Below are positions 17,900-25,620 of a stretch of 64,000 nt of DNA, one piece after another (position 1 is the stretch's first letter; each line of letters opens with the position of its first letter). The notes under the pieces were generated by a model. It ran no database searches. It saw only the letters and a program-made list of their open reading frames with translations, and was not told the DNA's origin. The stretch is from Streptomyces sp. G-G2 (GTDB lineage Bacteria; Actinomycetota; Actinomycetes; Streptomycetales; Streptomycetaceae). Location of the stretch: positions 60,433-124,432 of the forward strand of contig NZ_JASISO010000023.1 of the NCBI RefSeq assembly GCF_030063135.1, in the 5' to 3' direction. A program made the translations under genes and the position numbers.

Positions 17900-17925
17900 A
17901 ACGACCCGCTGACAGGGCGGCGGTG

Positions 17926-18006
17926 AAGGCGTACGGTTTTACCGACAGGACGTCGGTAACCAATTGACTTAGGTAAGCCTAAGTAGAAAGATCGGCCGTA
18001 CGCCTT
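17926..18006. repeat. 11-bp inverted repeat enclosing the heme oxygenase promoter
   Basis: AAGGCGTACGG (17926-17936) and CCGTACGCCTT (17996-18006) are exact complements and flank the promoter and iron box. Between them is a second dyad, ACCGAC (17941-17946) with GTCGGT (17952-17957). Confidence 0.7.
17964..17992 (+). promoter_or_regulatory. promoter with DmdR/IdeR-type iron box for heme oxygenase
   Basis: ACTTAGGTAAGCCTAAGT (17967-17984) is a near-perfect palindrome close to the DtxR-family iron box TTAGGTTAGGCTAACCTAA. It overlaps a plausible -35 TTGACT (17964-17969) and precedes AAAGAT (17987-17992) at 17 bp. Iron-loaded repressor here would silence the gene when iron is plentiful. Confidence 0.8.
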
Positions 18007-18033
18007 CCCGCCCCCGGTCTCTGGAGGTCCGTC

Positions 18034-18681
18034 TTGGACGCCTTCTCTACGGTCATCCGCGTCGCCTCGCACGAGCAGCACACGGAGGCCGAGACCTCGT
18101 CCTTCATGAGCGACCTGCTCGGCGGCCGGCTCGGCGTCGACGCGTACACCCGCTACACCGAACAGCTCTGGTTCGTGTACCGGGCACTGGAGGACGCGGC
18201 CGAGTCCCTCCGCGACGACCCGGTCGCGGGCCCGTTCGTCCAGCCGGAGCTGATGCGGGTCGCCGAGATCGAGCGCGACCTGGCCCACCTGCGCGGCCCC
18301 GACTGGCGCGGGAGCGCGGTGGCCCTGCCCGCGACCCGCGCGTACGCCGACCGGGTGGCCTTCTGCGCCGCCGAGTGGCCCGGCGGTTACGTCGCCCACC
18401 ACTACACCCGCTACCTCGGCGACCTCTCCGGCGGGCAGATCATCCGCGACAAGGCGGAGCGGACCTGGGGCTTCGAGCGCAAGGGCGACGGCGTGCGGTT
18501 CTACGTCTTCGAGGCCATCGGCAACCCGGCCGCCTTCAAGCGGACCTACCGCGAACTGCTGGACGCGATCGGCGCCGACGACCTGGAGAAGCAGCGCATC
18601 GTCGACGAGTGCAAGCGGGCCTTCGACTTCAACGGAGCCGTGTTCCGCGAACTGGGCGCCCAGTTCCCGCTGAGCGCGTAA
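18034..18681 (+). CDS. heme oxygenase
   Basis: A 215-residue all-helical heme oxygenase that opens heme to biliverdin, CO and iron. The proximal histidine lies in the N-terminal SHEQHTEAE helix, and the distal-helix signature is GDLSGGQIIRDKAERTWGF with the flexible GG. It starts at a TTG with GGAGG (18023-18027) six bases upstream. The iron box in its promoter and the neighbouring efeOBU genes, which take iron from heme or the medium, point to a role in iron acquisition under iron limitation. Confidence 0.92.
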   Translation: MDAFSTVIRVASHEQHTEAETSSFMSDLLGGRLGVDAYTRYTEQLWFVYRALEDAAESLRDDPVAGPFVQPELMRVAEIERDLAHLRGPDWRGSAVALPATRAYADRVAFCAAEWPGGYVAHHYTRYLGDLSGGQIIRDKAERTWGFERKGDGVRFYVFEAIGNPAAFKRTYRELLDAIGADDLEKQRIVDECKRAFDFNGAVFRELGAQFPLSA

Positions 18682-18708
18682 GCGTCCCGCCCGGCGGCGG
18701 TCCGGCCC

Positions 18709-18798
18709 TCAGGACGCGGCGAGCACCCGGGCGACGAGCACCACGAAGACCAGCACGGCGTACCAGCCGAGGGTGAGCAGGACACCGAGCACACCCAC
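18709..18798 (-). CDS. possible 29-residue hydrophobic peptide
   Basis: From a GTG at 18798 the frame reads a single hydrophobic helix (GVLGVLLTLGWYAVLVFVV followed by LVARVLAAS) and stops at 18709. It lies between heme oxygenase and the PhzF-like gene and overlaps neither. There is no clear ribosome binding site, so I give it only as a candidate small membrane peptide. Confidence 0.3.
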   Translation of the reverse strand: MGVLGVLLTLGWYAVLVFVVLVARVLAAS

Positions 18799-18838
18799 GG
18801 TGGTGCGCGGGCCCCGCGAACTCGGCCCGGGTATGTAC

Positions 18839-19507
18839 TCAGTTGCCGCCCGCGCGGGGCGAGGCGAAGCGGACGCGGCCGCCGATGTCGATCGTGCCGT
18901 CCGGGCCCGGGGCGGTGAGGATCTGGGAGCCCGCGCCCTGGATGATGTTGAGGGCGCGGTTCAGCTGGGCCGTCAGCAGCAGCGCCGCCGAGCCCGTGGC
19001 CTCGTCCTCCACGACGGCCCCGTCCGGACGGCGCGGGAAGCCGCGGGCCCGGATCCGGCCCGCCCGCTCGTCCTCCCAGGCCCACGCGTACAGCCAGCCC
19101 TCGCCGGGCGGCGGCGCGGGCAGCGCCTCGACCTCGGCCGCGCTCGCGTACTGCTCGGTCCGCTTGCCCTCGACCCACTCGGCCCGGGCCGTGATCCAGG
19201 TGAACTCGCCGTCGTCGCGGGCCCATACGGCGCCCGCGGGCGGCCGCAGTTCCTCGATGTCCAGCAGCCACGCGACCCCGACGAGCGGGTGCCCCGCGAA
19301 GGCCATCCGGGTGCCGGGGGTGCGGATGTCGACGACCCCGCGCTCGGGGTCGTCGACGAACACCGTCTCGCTGTAGCCGAGTTCGGCCGCCAGTGCCTGC
19401 CGGGACGCGTCATCGGGGCAGCTGCTGCCGTCCCGCACGACGCCCAGGAGGTTGCCGTACCGCCCGTCGCCCGCGCAGAACACCTTGAGCACGTCGAGAT
19501 CGTTCAC
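18839..19507 (-). CDS. PhzF-like isomerase/epimerase family protein (short form)
   Basis: A 222-residue member of the PhzF family (diaminopimelate-epimerase fold). It has the catalytic Glu in ELGYSETVFVDD, MAFAGHPLVGVAWLL at the first-domain end, and EDEATGSAALLL in the second domain. At 222 residues it is about 50 shorter than the usual PhzF protein and than the second copy at 23.8 kb, with a compressed middle. The GTG at 19507 is chosen because it places the conserved LDVLKVFCAGDGRYGN strand at the N terminus. Substrate unknown. Confidence 0.78.
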   Translation of the reverse strand: MNDLDVLKVFCAGDGRYGNLLGVVRDGSSCPDDASRQALAAELGYSETVFVDDPERGVVDIRTPGTRMAFAGHPLVGVAWLLDIEELRPPAGAVWARDDGEFTWITARAEWVEGKRTEQYASAAEVEALPAPPPGEGWLYAWAWEDERAGRIRARGFPRRPDGAVVEDEATGSAALLLTAQLNRALNIIQGAGSQILTAPGPDGTIDIGGRVRFASPRAGGN

Positions 19508-19717
19508 GCGGGCATTCAAGCACGGGTCAGCCGCGGACCGTACGCCGCCCGCGCGCGACGAACACCGCGCCCGCACCGGCCGCGATCACCGCGCCGGAGG
19601 CGGTCGTCCGCTTGACCTCCACTTGACCTTTACATGGGCAACCCATGGGGAATCTGTGACGGGTCCGTGTCCGGCGCCGGAAGGTGAGAGCTGAATCACT
19701 GGACGGGTGGACATCGG

Positions 19718-19756
19718 TGAGGTAAGCCTCGGTTAAGTTAGGTCCGCCTCACCAGC
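19718..19756 (+). promoter_or_regulatory. two overlapping iron boxes before efeO
   Basis: TGAGGTAAGCCTCGGTTAA (19718-19736) and TTAGGTCCGCCTCACC (19738-19753) both resemble the DmdR/IdeR box TTAGGTTAGGCTCACCTAA, each with several mismatches, and lie end to end 22-60 bases before the efeO start. Confidence 0.7.
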
Positions 19757-19778
19757 CTTCGCCCAGCCAGGAGCTTCC

Positions 19779-20918
19779 ATGCGATCCGCCGCCCGCTTCA
19801 CCGTCTTCACCGCGGCCGCCGCCGTGGCCGCGCTGACCGCCGTGACGGGATGCGCCCAGAAGAACGACGCGGGCGGCGACGGGGCGATCAAGGTCGCCGC
19901 TTCGGACACGGCCTGCGAGATCTCCAAGAAGGAGGTCCCGTCGGGCAAGGTCCAGTTCGAGCTGGAGAACAAGGGCTCCAAGGTCACCGAGCTGTACGTG
20001 TACTTCCCGGACGGCCGGATCGTGACCGAGAAGGAGAACATCGGCCCGGGCACCAAGGCGAGCATCACCGCCGAGATCAAGCCCGGCTTGTACGAGGTCG
20101 CCTGCAAGCCCGGCATGAAGGGCGACGGCATCCGCCAGCCCCTGAAGGTCACCGGCGAGGGCGGCGAGAAGCGCAGCCCCGAGCTGGACGCGGCCGTCGC
20201 CGAGTACCGCAAGTACGTCCAGGCGCAGGCCGACGAGACCCTGCCCAGGACCCAGGCCTTCGTGGACGCGGTCAAGGCGGGCGACGTCGAGGCCGCCAAG
20301 AAGGCGTACGCGCCGTCCCGCATCGGCTGGGAGCGCACCGAGCCGGTCGCGGAGTCCTTCGGTGACATCGACCCGAAGACCGACGTCCGCCAGGACGGCC
20401 TGGAGGCCGGACAGACCTGGACCGGCTGGCACCGCCTGGAGAAGTCCCTGTGGGCCGACAACAAGATCGGTGACGACGAGAAGAAGCTCGCCGACCAGCT
20501 GATGACCGACGTCACCGACTGGCAGAAGCGCGTCGGGACGGCCGAGATCACCCCCACCTCGATGGCGAACGGTGCGAAGGAACTCCTCGACGAGGTCGCC
20601 ACCGGCAAGGTCACGGGCGAGGAAGAGGCCTACAGCCACACCGACCTCGTCGACTTCAAGGGGAACGTCGAGGGCGCGCAGAAGGCGTTCGAGCTGCTGA
20701 AGGCGGTCGCCACGAAGAACGACCCGGCGCTGGTGACGCGGCTGGACACCCAGTTCGCCGCGCTGAACACGCTGCTGGACAAGTACCGCGCCGACAAGAC
20801 CGGCTACGAGTTCACCTCGTACGACCAGGTCGGCGCGCCGGAGCGCAAGGAGCTCTCGGACGGCGTGAACGCGCTGGCCGAGCCGCTCTCCAAGCTCGCC
20901 GCTGCCGTCGCGAAGTAA
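19779..20918 (+). CDS. efeO: iron uptake protein EfeO (cupredoxin plus M75 domain)
   Basis: A 379-residue exported lipoprotein: signal peptide ending in a lipobox-like AVTGC (Cys about 25), an N-terminal cupredoxin-like domain (about 40-125) and a helical M75/imelysin domain with the HxxE motif WHRLEKSLW (H218, E221). In the EfeUOB system it binds iron at the cell surface and hands it to the EfeU permease. It is the first gene of the efeO-efeB-efeU operon behind two iron boxes. The next gene follows after 24 bases. Confidence 0.93.
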   Translation: MRSAARFTVFTAAAAVAALTAVTGCAQKNDAGGDGAIKVAASDTACEISKKEVPSGKVQFELENKGSKVTELYVYFPDGRIVTEKENIGPGTKASITAEIKPGLYEVACKPGMKGDGIRQPLKVTGEGGEKRSPELDAAVAEYRKYVQAQADETLPRTQAFVDAVKAGDVEAAKKAYAPSRIGWERTEPVAESFGDIDPKTDVRQDGLEAGQTWTGWHRLEKSLWADNKIGDDEKKLADQLMTDVTDWQKRVGTAEITPTSMANGAKELLDEVATGKVTGEEEAYSHTDLVDFKGNVEGAQKAFELLKAVATKNDPALVTRLDTQFAALNTLLDKYRADKTGYEFTSYDQVGAPERKELSDGVNALAEPLSKLAAAVAK

Positions 20919-20942
20919 CGCGAAGCGATCCGGGAGACTGCG

Positions 20943-22241
20943 ATGTCCGACGACGACATGACGACGCCCACGGCCCACGAAGGCACCGGCACCCCCGGCG
21001 ACGACACCGCGGCGGGAGCGCCCTCGCGGCGCTCCGTGCTGGGCTGGGGCGGGGCCGGGCTCGCGCTCGGCGCCGCCGCGGCGGGCGGTACGGTCGCCGC
21101 CCTCAGCGGCGGCTCCGACCCGGTCCCGGCGGCCGCGTCGGGTTCCGCGGTGCCCTTCCACGGCGAGCACCAGGCCGGTATCGCCACGGCGGTCCAGGAC
21201 CGGCTGCACTTCGCCGCGTTCGACGTCACCACCAAGGACCGGGCCGAGCTGGTCAAGCTCCTCAAGGACTGGACCGAGGCGGCCCGGCGGATGACCGCCG
21301 GTCAGGTCGTCGGCGAGGGCGCCTTCGGCGGTCTCGCGCAGGCCCCGCCGGACGACACGGGCGAGGCCGTCGGCCTCAAGCCGTCCCGCCTCACCCTCAC
21401 CATCGGTTTCGGCCCCAGCCTGTTCGCCAAGGACCGCTTCGGCCTGGAGGGCAGGCGCCCCGACTCCCTGGTGGACCTGGAGCTGTTCCCCCGCGACAAC
21501 CTGGACCCGGCCCGCTCCGGCGGCGACCTGTGCGTCCAGGCCTGCGCCGACGACCCGCAGGTCGCCGTGCACGCCATCCGCAACCTGGCCCGGATCGGCT
21601 TCGGGAAGATCGCGGTGCGCTGGTCCCAGCTGGGCTTCGGCAAGACCTCCTCGACCACCCCGGACGCGCAGACCCCGCGCAACATGATGGGATTCAAGGA
21701 CGGCACCCGCAACGTCTCGGGCACCGACACCGCGGCCCTGGACAAGTTCGTGTGGGCGGCCGCCTCCGACGGCAGCGACTGGATGGCCGGCGGCTCGTAC
21801 CTGGTCGCCCGCCGGATCCGGATGCACATCGAGACCTGGGACCGCACCGGCCTCCAGGAGCAGGAGGACGTCTTCGGCCGCGACAAGGGCGAGGGCGCCG
21901 CCGTCGGCAAGTCCAAGGAACGCGACGAGCCGTTCCTGAAGGCGATGAAGCCGACGGCGCACGTGCGCCTCGCGCACCCCGACAGCAATGACGGGGCGAC
22001 GATCCTGCGCCGCGGCTACTCCTTCACCGACGGCACGGACGGACTCGGCCGCCTCGACGCGGGCCTGTTCTTCCTCGCCTACCAGCGCGACGTGCGCAAG
22101 GGCTTCGTCCCGGTCCAGCGTCGGCTGGCGAAGAACGACGCGCTCAACGAATACATCCAGCACGTGGGTTCGGCCGTCTTCGCCGTCCCGCCGGGCGTCC
22201 GCGACAAGGACGACTGGTGGGGCCGGACGCTGTTCGCATAG
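20943..22241 (+). CDS. efeB: Dyp-type peroxidase / deferrochelatase EfeB
   Basis: A 432-residue heme enzyme. A Tat signal is visible (SRRSVLGWGGAGLALGAAAA near 28-47). The Dyp hallmark GFKDGTRN contains the catalytic Asp (D253), and the proximal heme His lies in the RRIRMHIETWD segment. In this operon it is thought to release or oxidise iron at the membrane for EfeU. It is preceded by GGGAGA eight bases upstream and sits between efeO and efeU. Confidence 0.94.
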   Translation: MSDDDMTTPTAHEGTGTPGDDTAAGAPSRRSVLGWGGAGLALGAAAAGGTVAALSGGSDPVPAAASGSAVPFHGEHQAGIATAVQDRLHFAAFDVTTKDRAELVKLLKDWTEAARRMTAGQVVGEGAFGGLAQAPPDDTGEAVGLKPSRLTLTIGFGPSLFAKDRFGLEGRRPDSLVDLELFPRDNLDPARSGGDLCVQACADDPQVAVHAIRNLARIGFGKIAVRWSQLGFGKTSSTTPDAQTPRNMMGFKDGTRNVSGTDTAALDKFVWAAASDGSDWMAGGSYLVARRIRMHIETWDRTGLQEQEDVFGRDKGEGAAVGKSKERDEPFLKAMKPTAHVRLAHPDSNDGATILRRGYSFTDGTDGLGRLDAGLFFLAYQRDVRKGFVPVQRRLAKNDALNEYIQHVGSAVFAVPPGVRDKDDWWGRTLFA

Positions 22242-22259
22242 GGACGGGGAGGAACGACC

Positions 22260-23096
22260 GTGTTCAGCAATTACCTGATCGGACTGCGCGAGGGGCTGGA
22301 GGCCAGCCTCGTCGTCTGCATCCTCATCGCCTACCTGGTGAAGACGAACAACAGGGACAAGCTGGGGCCGCTGTGGCTCGGCGTCGGCCTGGCGGCCGCC
22401 CTCTCCCTCGCCTTCGGCGCGGGGCTGGAGTTCGGCACCTCGGAGCTGACCTTCCAGGCCCAGGAGGCCATCGGCGGCAGCCTGTCCATCGTCTCGGTGG
22501 GCCTGGTGACGTGGATGGTCTTCTGGATGAAGCGCACCGCGCGGAACCTGAAGAACGAGCTGCAGGGCAAGCTCGACGCGGCCCTCGCGATGGGCACCGG
22601 CGCGCTGGTGACGACCGCGTTCCTCGCGGTCGGCCGGGAGGGCCTGGAGACCTCGCTGTTCGTGTGGCGCTCGGTGCACGCGGCCGGTGACGGCGCGGGC
22701 CCGCTGATCGGCGTGCTCCTCGGCATCGGCACCTCGATCGTGCTGGGCTGGCTGTTCTACCGGGGCGCGCTGAAGATCAACCTGTCGAAGTTCTTCACCT
22801 GGACCGGCGGCATGCTCGTGGTCGTCGCCGCGGGCGTGCTCGCGTACGGGGTGCACGACCTCCAGGAGGCCGACATCCTGCCCGGCCTGAACAGCAGGGC
22901 CTTCGACGTCAGCGGCACGATCCCGCCGGACAGCTGGTACGGGACCCTGCTGAAGGGGACGTTCAACTTCCAGCCGGACCCGACCGTCCTCCAGCTCTCC
23001 GTGTGGGCGCTGTACCTGGTGCCGGTGCTGGCGCTGTTCCTCTTCTCGGCGAAGTCCCCGGCCCCCCGCAAGGCCGCGGTGAGCGCCGAGAAGTAG
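22260..23096 (+). CDS. efeU: ferrous/ferric iron permease EfeU
   Basis: A 278-residue membrane protein of the FTR1/OFeT family with seven predicted helices. The two iron-binding REGLE motifs are present: LREGLEASL (R10-E14) in helix 1 and VGREGLETSLF in helix 4. It starts at a GTG with GGGGAGG upstream. As the last gene of efeOBU it provides the membrane channel; gene order here is O-B-U rather than the U-O-B of E. coli. Confidence 0.94.
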   Translation: MFSNYLIGLREGLEASLVVCILIAYLVKTNNRDKLGPLWLGVGLAAALSLAFGAGLEFGTSELTFQAQEAIGGSLSIVSVGLVTWMVFWMKRTARNLKNELQGKLDAALAMGTGALVTTAFLAVGREGLETSLFVWRSVHAAGDGAGPLIGVLLGIGTSIVLGWLFYRGALKINLSKFFTWTGGMLVVVAAGVLAYGVHDLQEADILPGLNSRAFDVSGTIPPDSWYGTLLKGTFNFQPDPTVLQLSVWALYLVPVLALFLFSAKSPAPRKAAVSAEK

Positions 23097-23115
23097 CGGG
23101 TGGGCGGGGGCCGGG

Positions 23116-23778
23116 TCACCAGAGCCGGTCGACCGTCCCCGGGTACAGGCCGATCCGGGTCCCCGCGAAAGCGGCGGCCGGGTCGGCCCGCGGCGTTCCC
23201 GGGGCTGGCCGCGGGCCGGTTCCCGGCCCTGTTCCCCGGCCTGTTCCCCGGTCGCCGAAGAAGGCGGCCAGGACCACCTTGTCGAAGCCCGGCGCGTCCG
23301 TGGCCAGCGGCTCCTCGGGGGTACCGCCGACCAGGACCGCCCCGGGCAGCCGCTGGAAACCGGCCGCCTCGTAGAACGGCGCGAGGTCCCGGTCGCAGCT
23401 GAACAGCGCCAGGTCCAGACCCGGTACGTCCGCCAGCGCGGCCCGCGCCGCCGCCACCAGCCTGCCGCCGTGGCCGCGCCCGCGCGCGTCCTCCCGGGTC
23501 ACCACCGCGCTCAGCCCGGCGGCCCGGTACGTCCGCCCCGCGTGCCGGATCTCCTTGTGCAGCAGGGCCAGGGCGGCGGCCACCGCCCCCTCCCCGTCGA
23601 GCAGCAGCATCACGCGGGGCGCCAGGGCGGGGTCGTGGCCGGGCCTGGAGCCGGGCCAGGCGTGCTCCTCCAGGGCGGCTACCTGCGCGGCCAGGTGCTC
23701 CGGCAGGGCGGCCTCGTCGTACGCGAGCACGTCGTCGGGCGGGGTCACCGAAGGCCGGGTCACCGAATGCCGGGTCAC
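23116..23778 (-). CDS. GNAT-family N-acetyltransferase
   Basis: A 220-residue protein with a GNAT core: LSAVVTREDARGRGHGGRLV contains the acetyl-CoA-binding R/Q-x-x-G-x-G/A loop (RGRGHG), followed by ARAALADVPGLDLALFSCDRD and FYEAAGFQRLPG. A Gly/Thr/Pro-rich stretch near 177-195 is low complexity. Its ATG overlaps the stop of the PhzF-like gene upstream (ATGA), so the two form an operon. Acceptor unknown. Confidence 0.85.
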   Translation of the reverse strand: MTRHSVTRPSVTPPDDVLAYDEAALPEHLAAQVAALEEHAWPGSRPGHDPALAPRVMLLLDGEGAVAAALALLHKEIRHAGRTYRAAGLSAVVTREDARGRGHGGRLVAAARAALADVPGLDLALFSCDRDLAPFYEAAGFQRLPGAVLVGGTPEEPLATDAPGFDKVVLAAFFGDRGTGRGTGPGTGPRPAPGTPRADPAAAFAGTRIGLYPGTVDRLW

Positions 23779-24638
23779 GGGATGCGGACTCCGGCTCCGC
23801 CGACCCGCACCCGGGGCTCGCCCGCGCGCAGCTCGACCGTGAGCACGCCGGGGCGGCCGAGGTCCTCGCCCTGGTTCAGGGTCAGCACGGCGTCGGCCGG
23901 GACCAGGCCCAGCTCGCGCGCGTACGCCCCGAAGGCCGCGGCGGCGGCTCCGGTGGCCGGGTCCTCGACCACCCCGCCGACCGGGAAGGGGTCGCGGACG
24001 TGGAAGACGGCGGGCCCGGCCCGGTGCACCAGCTGGAGCGTGGTCAGGTCCAGACGCACCATCAGCGCGGCCAGCCGGTCGAAGTCGTACGCGAGGTCCG
24101 CGAGGCGCTCACGGGTGGCGGCGCCGAGCACGAGGTGCCGGGCTCCGGCGTAGGCGATCTTCGCCGGGAAGGCGGGGTCGAGGTCGGCGGTGGCCCAGTC
24201 GAGCGCGGCGAGCGCCTCGGCGAGGTCGGCGTCGGCGACCTCCTCCAGGCGGGGCTCCACGCTGGTGAGGACGGCGCGCAGGCCGCCGCCGTCGGTGGCG
24301 GTCACGGTGACGGGCACGGTTCCGGCCGGGGTCGCGAAGACCAGCTCGCCGGGACCGATCCGCTCGCCGAGGGCCACGGCGGTGGCGACGGTGGCGTGCC
24401 CGCAGAACGGCACCTCGGCCTTGGGGCTGAAGTACCGGACGGTGAAGGCCCGCCCGGGCTCCCCTTCCAGCCCCTCGGGCGGGGCGGTCAGGAACGCGGT
24501 CTCGCTGTAACCGAGCCCGGCGGCGATCTCCAGCATCCGCGCGTCGTCGAGCCCAGTCGCGTCGAGCACCACGCCGGCCGGGTTGCCGCCGGCGGGATCG
24601 GCGGAGAAGGCGGTGTAGCTGAGGATCTCTGTAGTCAT
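23775..24638 (-). CDS. PhzF-family isomerase/epimerase protein
   Basis: A 287-residue PhzF-like protein of normal length. The catalytic Glu is in GLGYSETAFLTAPP; the first domain ends with PFCGHATVATAVAL and the second carries GVVEDPATGAAAAAFGAYA. The family includes dihydro-hydroxyanthranilate isomerase, but most members have no known substrate and no phenazine genes are near. It is the first gene of a two-gene unit with the GNAT protein. Confidence 0.85.
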   Translation of the reverse strand: MTTEILSYTAFSADPAGGNPAGVVLDATGLDDARMLEIAAGLGYSETAFLTAPPEGLEGEPGRAFTVRYFSPKAEVPFCGHATVATAVALGERIGPGELVFATPAGTVPVTVTATDGGGLRAVLTSVEPRLEEVADADLAEALAALDWATADLDPAFPAKIAYAGARHLVLGAATRERLADLAYDFDRLAALMVRLDLTTLQLVHRAGPAVFHVRDPFPVGGVVEDPATGAAAAAFGAYARELGLVPADAVLTLNQGEDLGRPGVLTVELRAGEPRVRVGGAGVRIP

Positions 24639-24654
24639 GCCGCCTCAACCCCCC

Positions 24655-24740
24655 ACCGGTGTCCCCCATTCCCGCAGGGCGGCCCGGCGCCCTCAATCGC
24701 CGGGCACCCCAGCCCCGCCGGCGTTTGAGGCACCCCCCGG
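24655..24740. repeat. dispersed Streptomyces-type intergenic repeat (CGCCGGC / TTTGAGG element)
   Basis: The gap contains CCTCAATCGCCGGG (24692-24705) and, inverted, GCCGGCGTTTGAGG (24718-24731), able to form an imperfect stem. The same core recurs at 30.1-30.2 kb. Such elements are common between Streptomyces genes. Confidence 0.6.
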
Positions 24741-24750
24741 GAGGGGGCGG

Positions 24751-25512
24751 TCAGCCGCGCCCGATGTACGGCATCGCACTCGCCATCACCGTCGCGAACT
24801 GCACGTTCGCCCCCAACGGCAGCTCCGCCATGTGCAGCACCGTCCGGGCCACGTCCCCCGCGTCCATCACCGGCTCCACCGCCAGCTCCCCGTTCGCCTG
24901 CGGGATCCCGGTCCGCATCCGTTCCGTCATGTCCGTCGCCGCGTTGCCGATGTCGATCTGCCCGCACGCGATCCGGTACGGCCGCCCGTCCAGCGACAGC
25001 GACTTCGTCAGGCCCGTCATCGCGTGCTTGGTCGCGGTGTACGCGATCGAGTTCGGGCGCGGCACGTGCGCGGAGATGGAGCCGTTGTTGATGATCCGGC
25101 CGCCCTGCGGGTCCTGCCCCTTCATCAGCCGGAAGGCCCCCTGCGCGCACAGGAACGCCCCGGTCAGATTGACGTCGACGACCTGCTTCCACGCCTCGTA
25201 CCCGATGTCCTCCAGCGCGACCCCGCCCGGCCCGAAGGTGCCCGCGTTGTTGAAGAGCAGGTCGAGCCGCCCGTACCGGTCGGCCACGGCCGCGTACAGC
25301 GCGTCCACGTCCCCCGGATCGCTCACGTCGGTCCGTACGCACAGGACCTGCGCCCCCTCCCCGGCCGCCGCGGCCGTCTCGTCCAGGGCTTCGCGGCGGC
25401 GGCCCGCCAGGGCCAGGTTCCAGCCCGCGCCCGCCAGGGCGAGGGCGACGGAGCGCCCGATGCCGGATCCCGCGCCGGTCACCACGGCGGTCTTCCTCAT
25501 GCTTGCGTTCAT
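24751..25512 (-). CDS. short-chain dehydrogenase/reductase
   Basis: A 253-residue classical SDR with all key motifs: GAGSGIG cofactor loop, NNAG, catalytic Ser in NNGSISAH, and YTATK with the Tyr-Lys pair. An Arg-rich start to the second strand loop (AGRRREAL) suggests NADP(H). The start may be ATG 25512 or ATG 25500. It stands alone between the intergenic repeat and a divergent exporter. Substrate unknown. Confidence 0.9.
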   Translation of the reverse strand: MNASMRKTAVVTGAGSGIGRSVALALAGAGWNLALAGRRREALDETAAAAGEGAQVLCVRTDVSDPGDVDALYAAVADRYGRLDLLFNNAGTFGPGGVALEDIGYEAWKQVVDVNLTGAFLCAQGAFRLMKGQDPQGGRIINNGSISAHVPRPNSIAYTATKHAMTGLTKSLSLDGRPYRIACGQIDIGNAATDMTERMRTGIPQANGELAVEPVMDAGDVARTVLHMAELPLGANVQFATVMASAMPYIGRG

Positions 25513-25620
25513 GAGGCCGCAGGCTACGTCAGAGTCCGCGCCGGTCCCGGGGCGTTCCGATAGCTGAGAGCATGGGTCGGTCAGGGGTGTGAAGAGAAGA
25601 TAAAAGGACTGGAGTTTCGT

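Noticed and set aside
23203..23262. Repeated ccggccctgttccc units in the GNAT gene read as a repeat element
   Set aside because: They encode a low-complexity Gly/Thr/Pro stretch within the reading frame and are too short and local to be an element.
18839..24638. Phenazine biosynthesis suggested by two PhzF-like genes
   Set aside because: No phzA/B, D, E or G is nearby, and PhzF-like proteins are widespread with other roles.
24639..24750. Small gene between the PhzF-like and SDR genes
   Set aside because: The gap is explained by the dispersed intergenic repeat, and no frame has a start with ribosome binding site.
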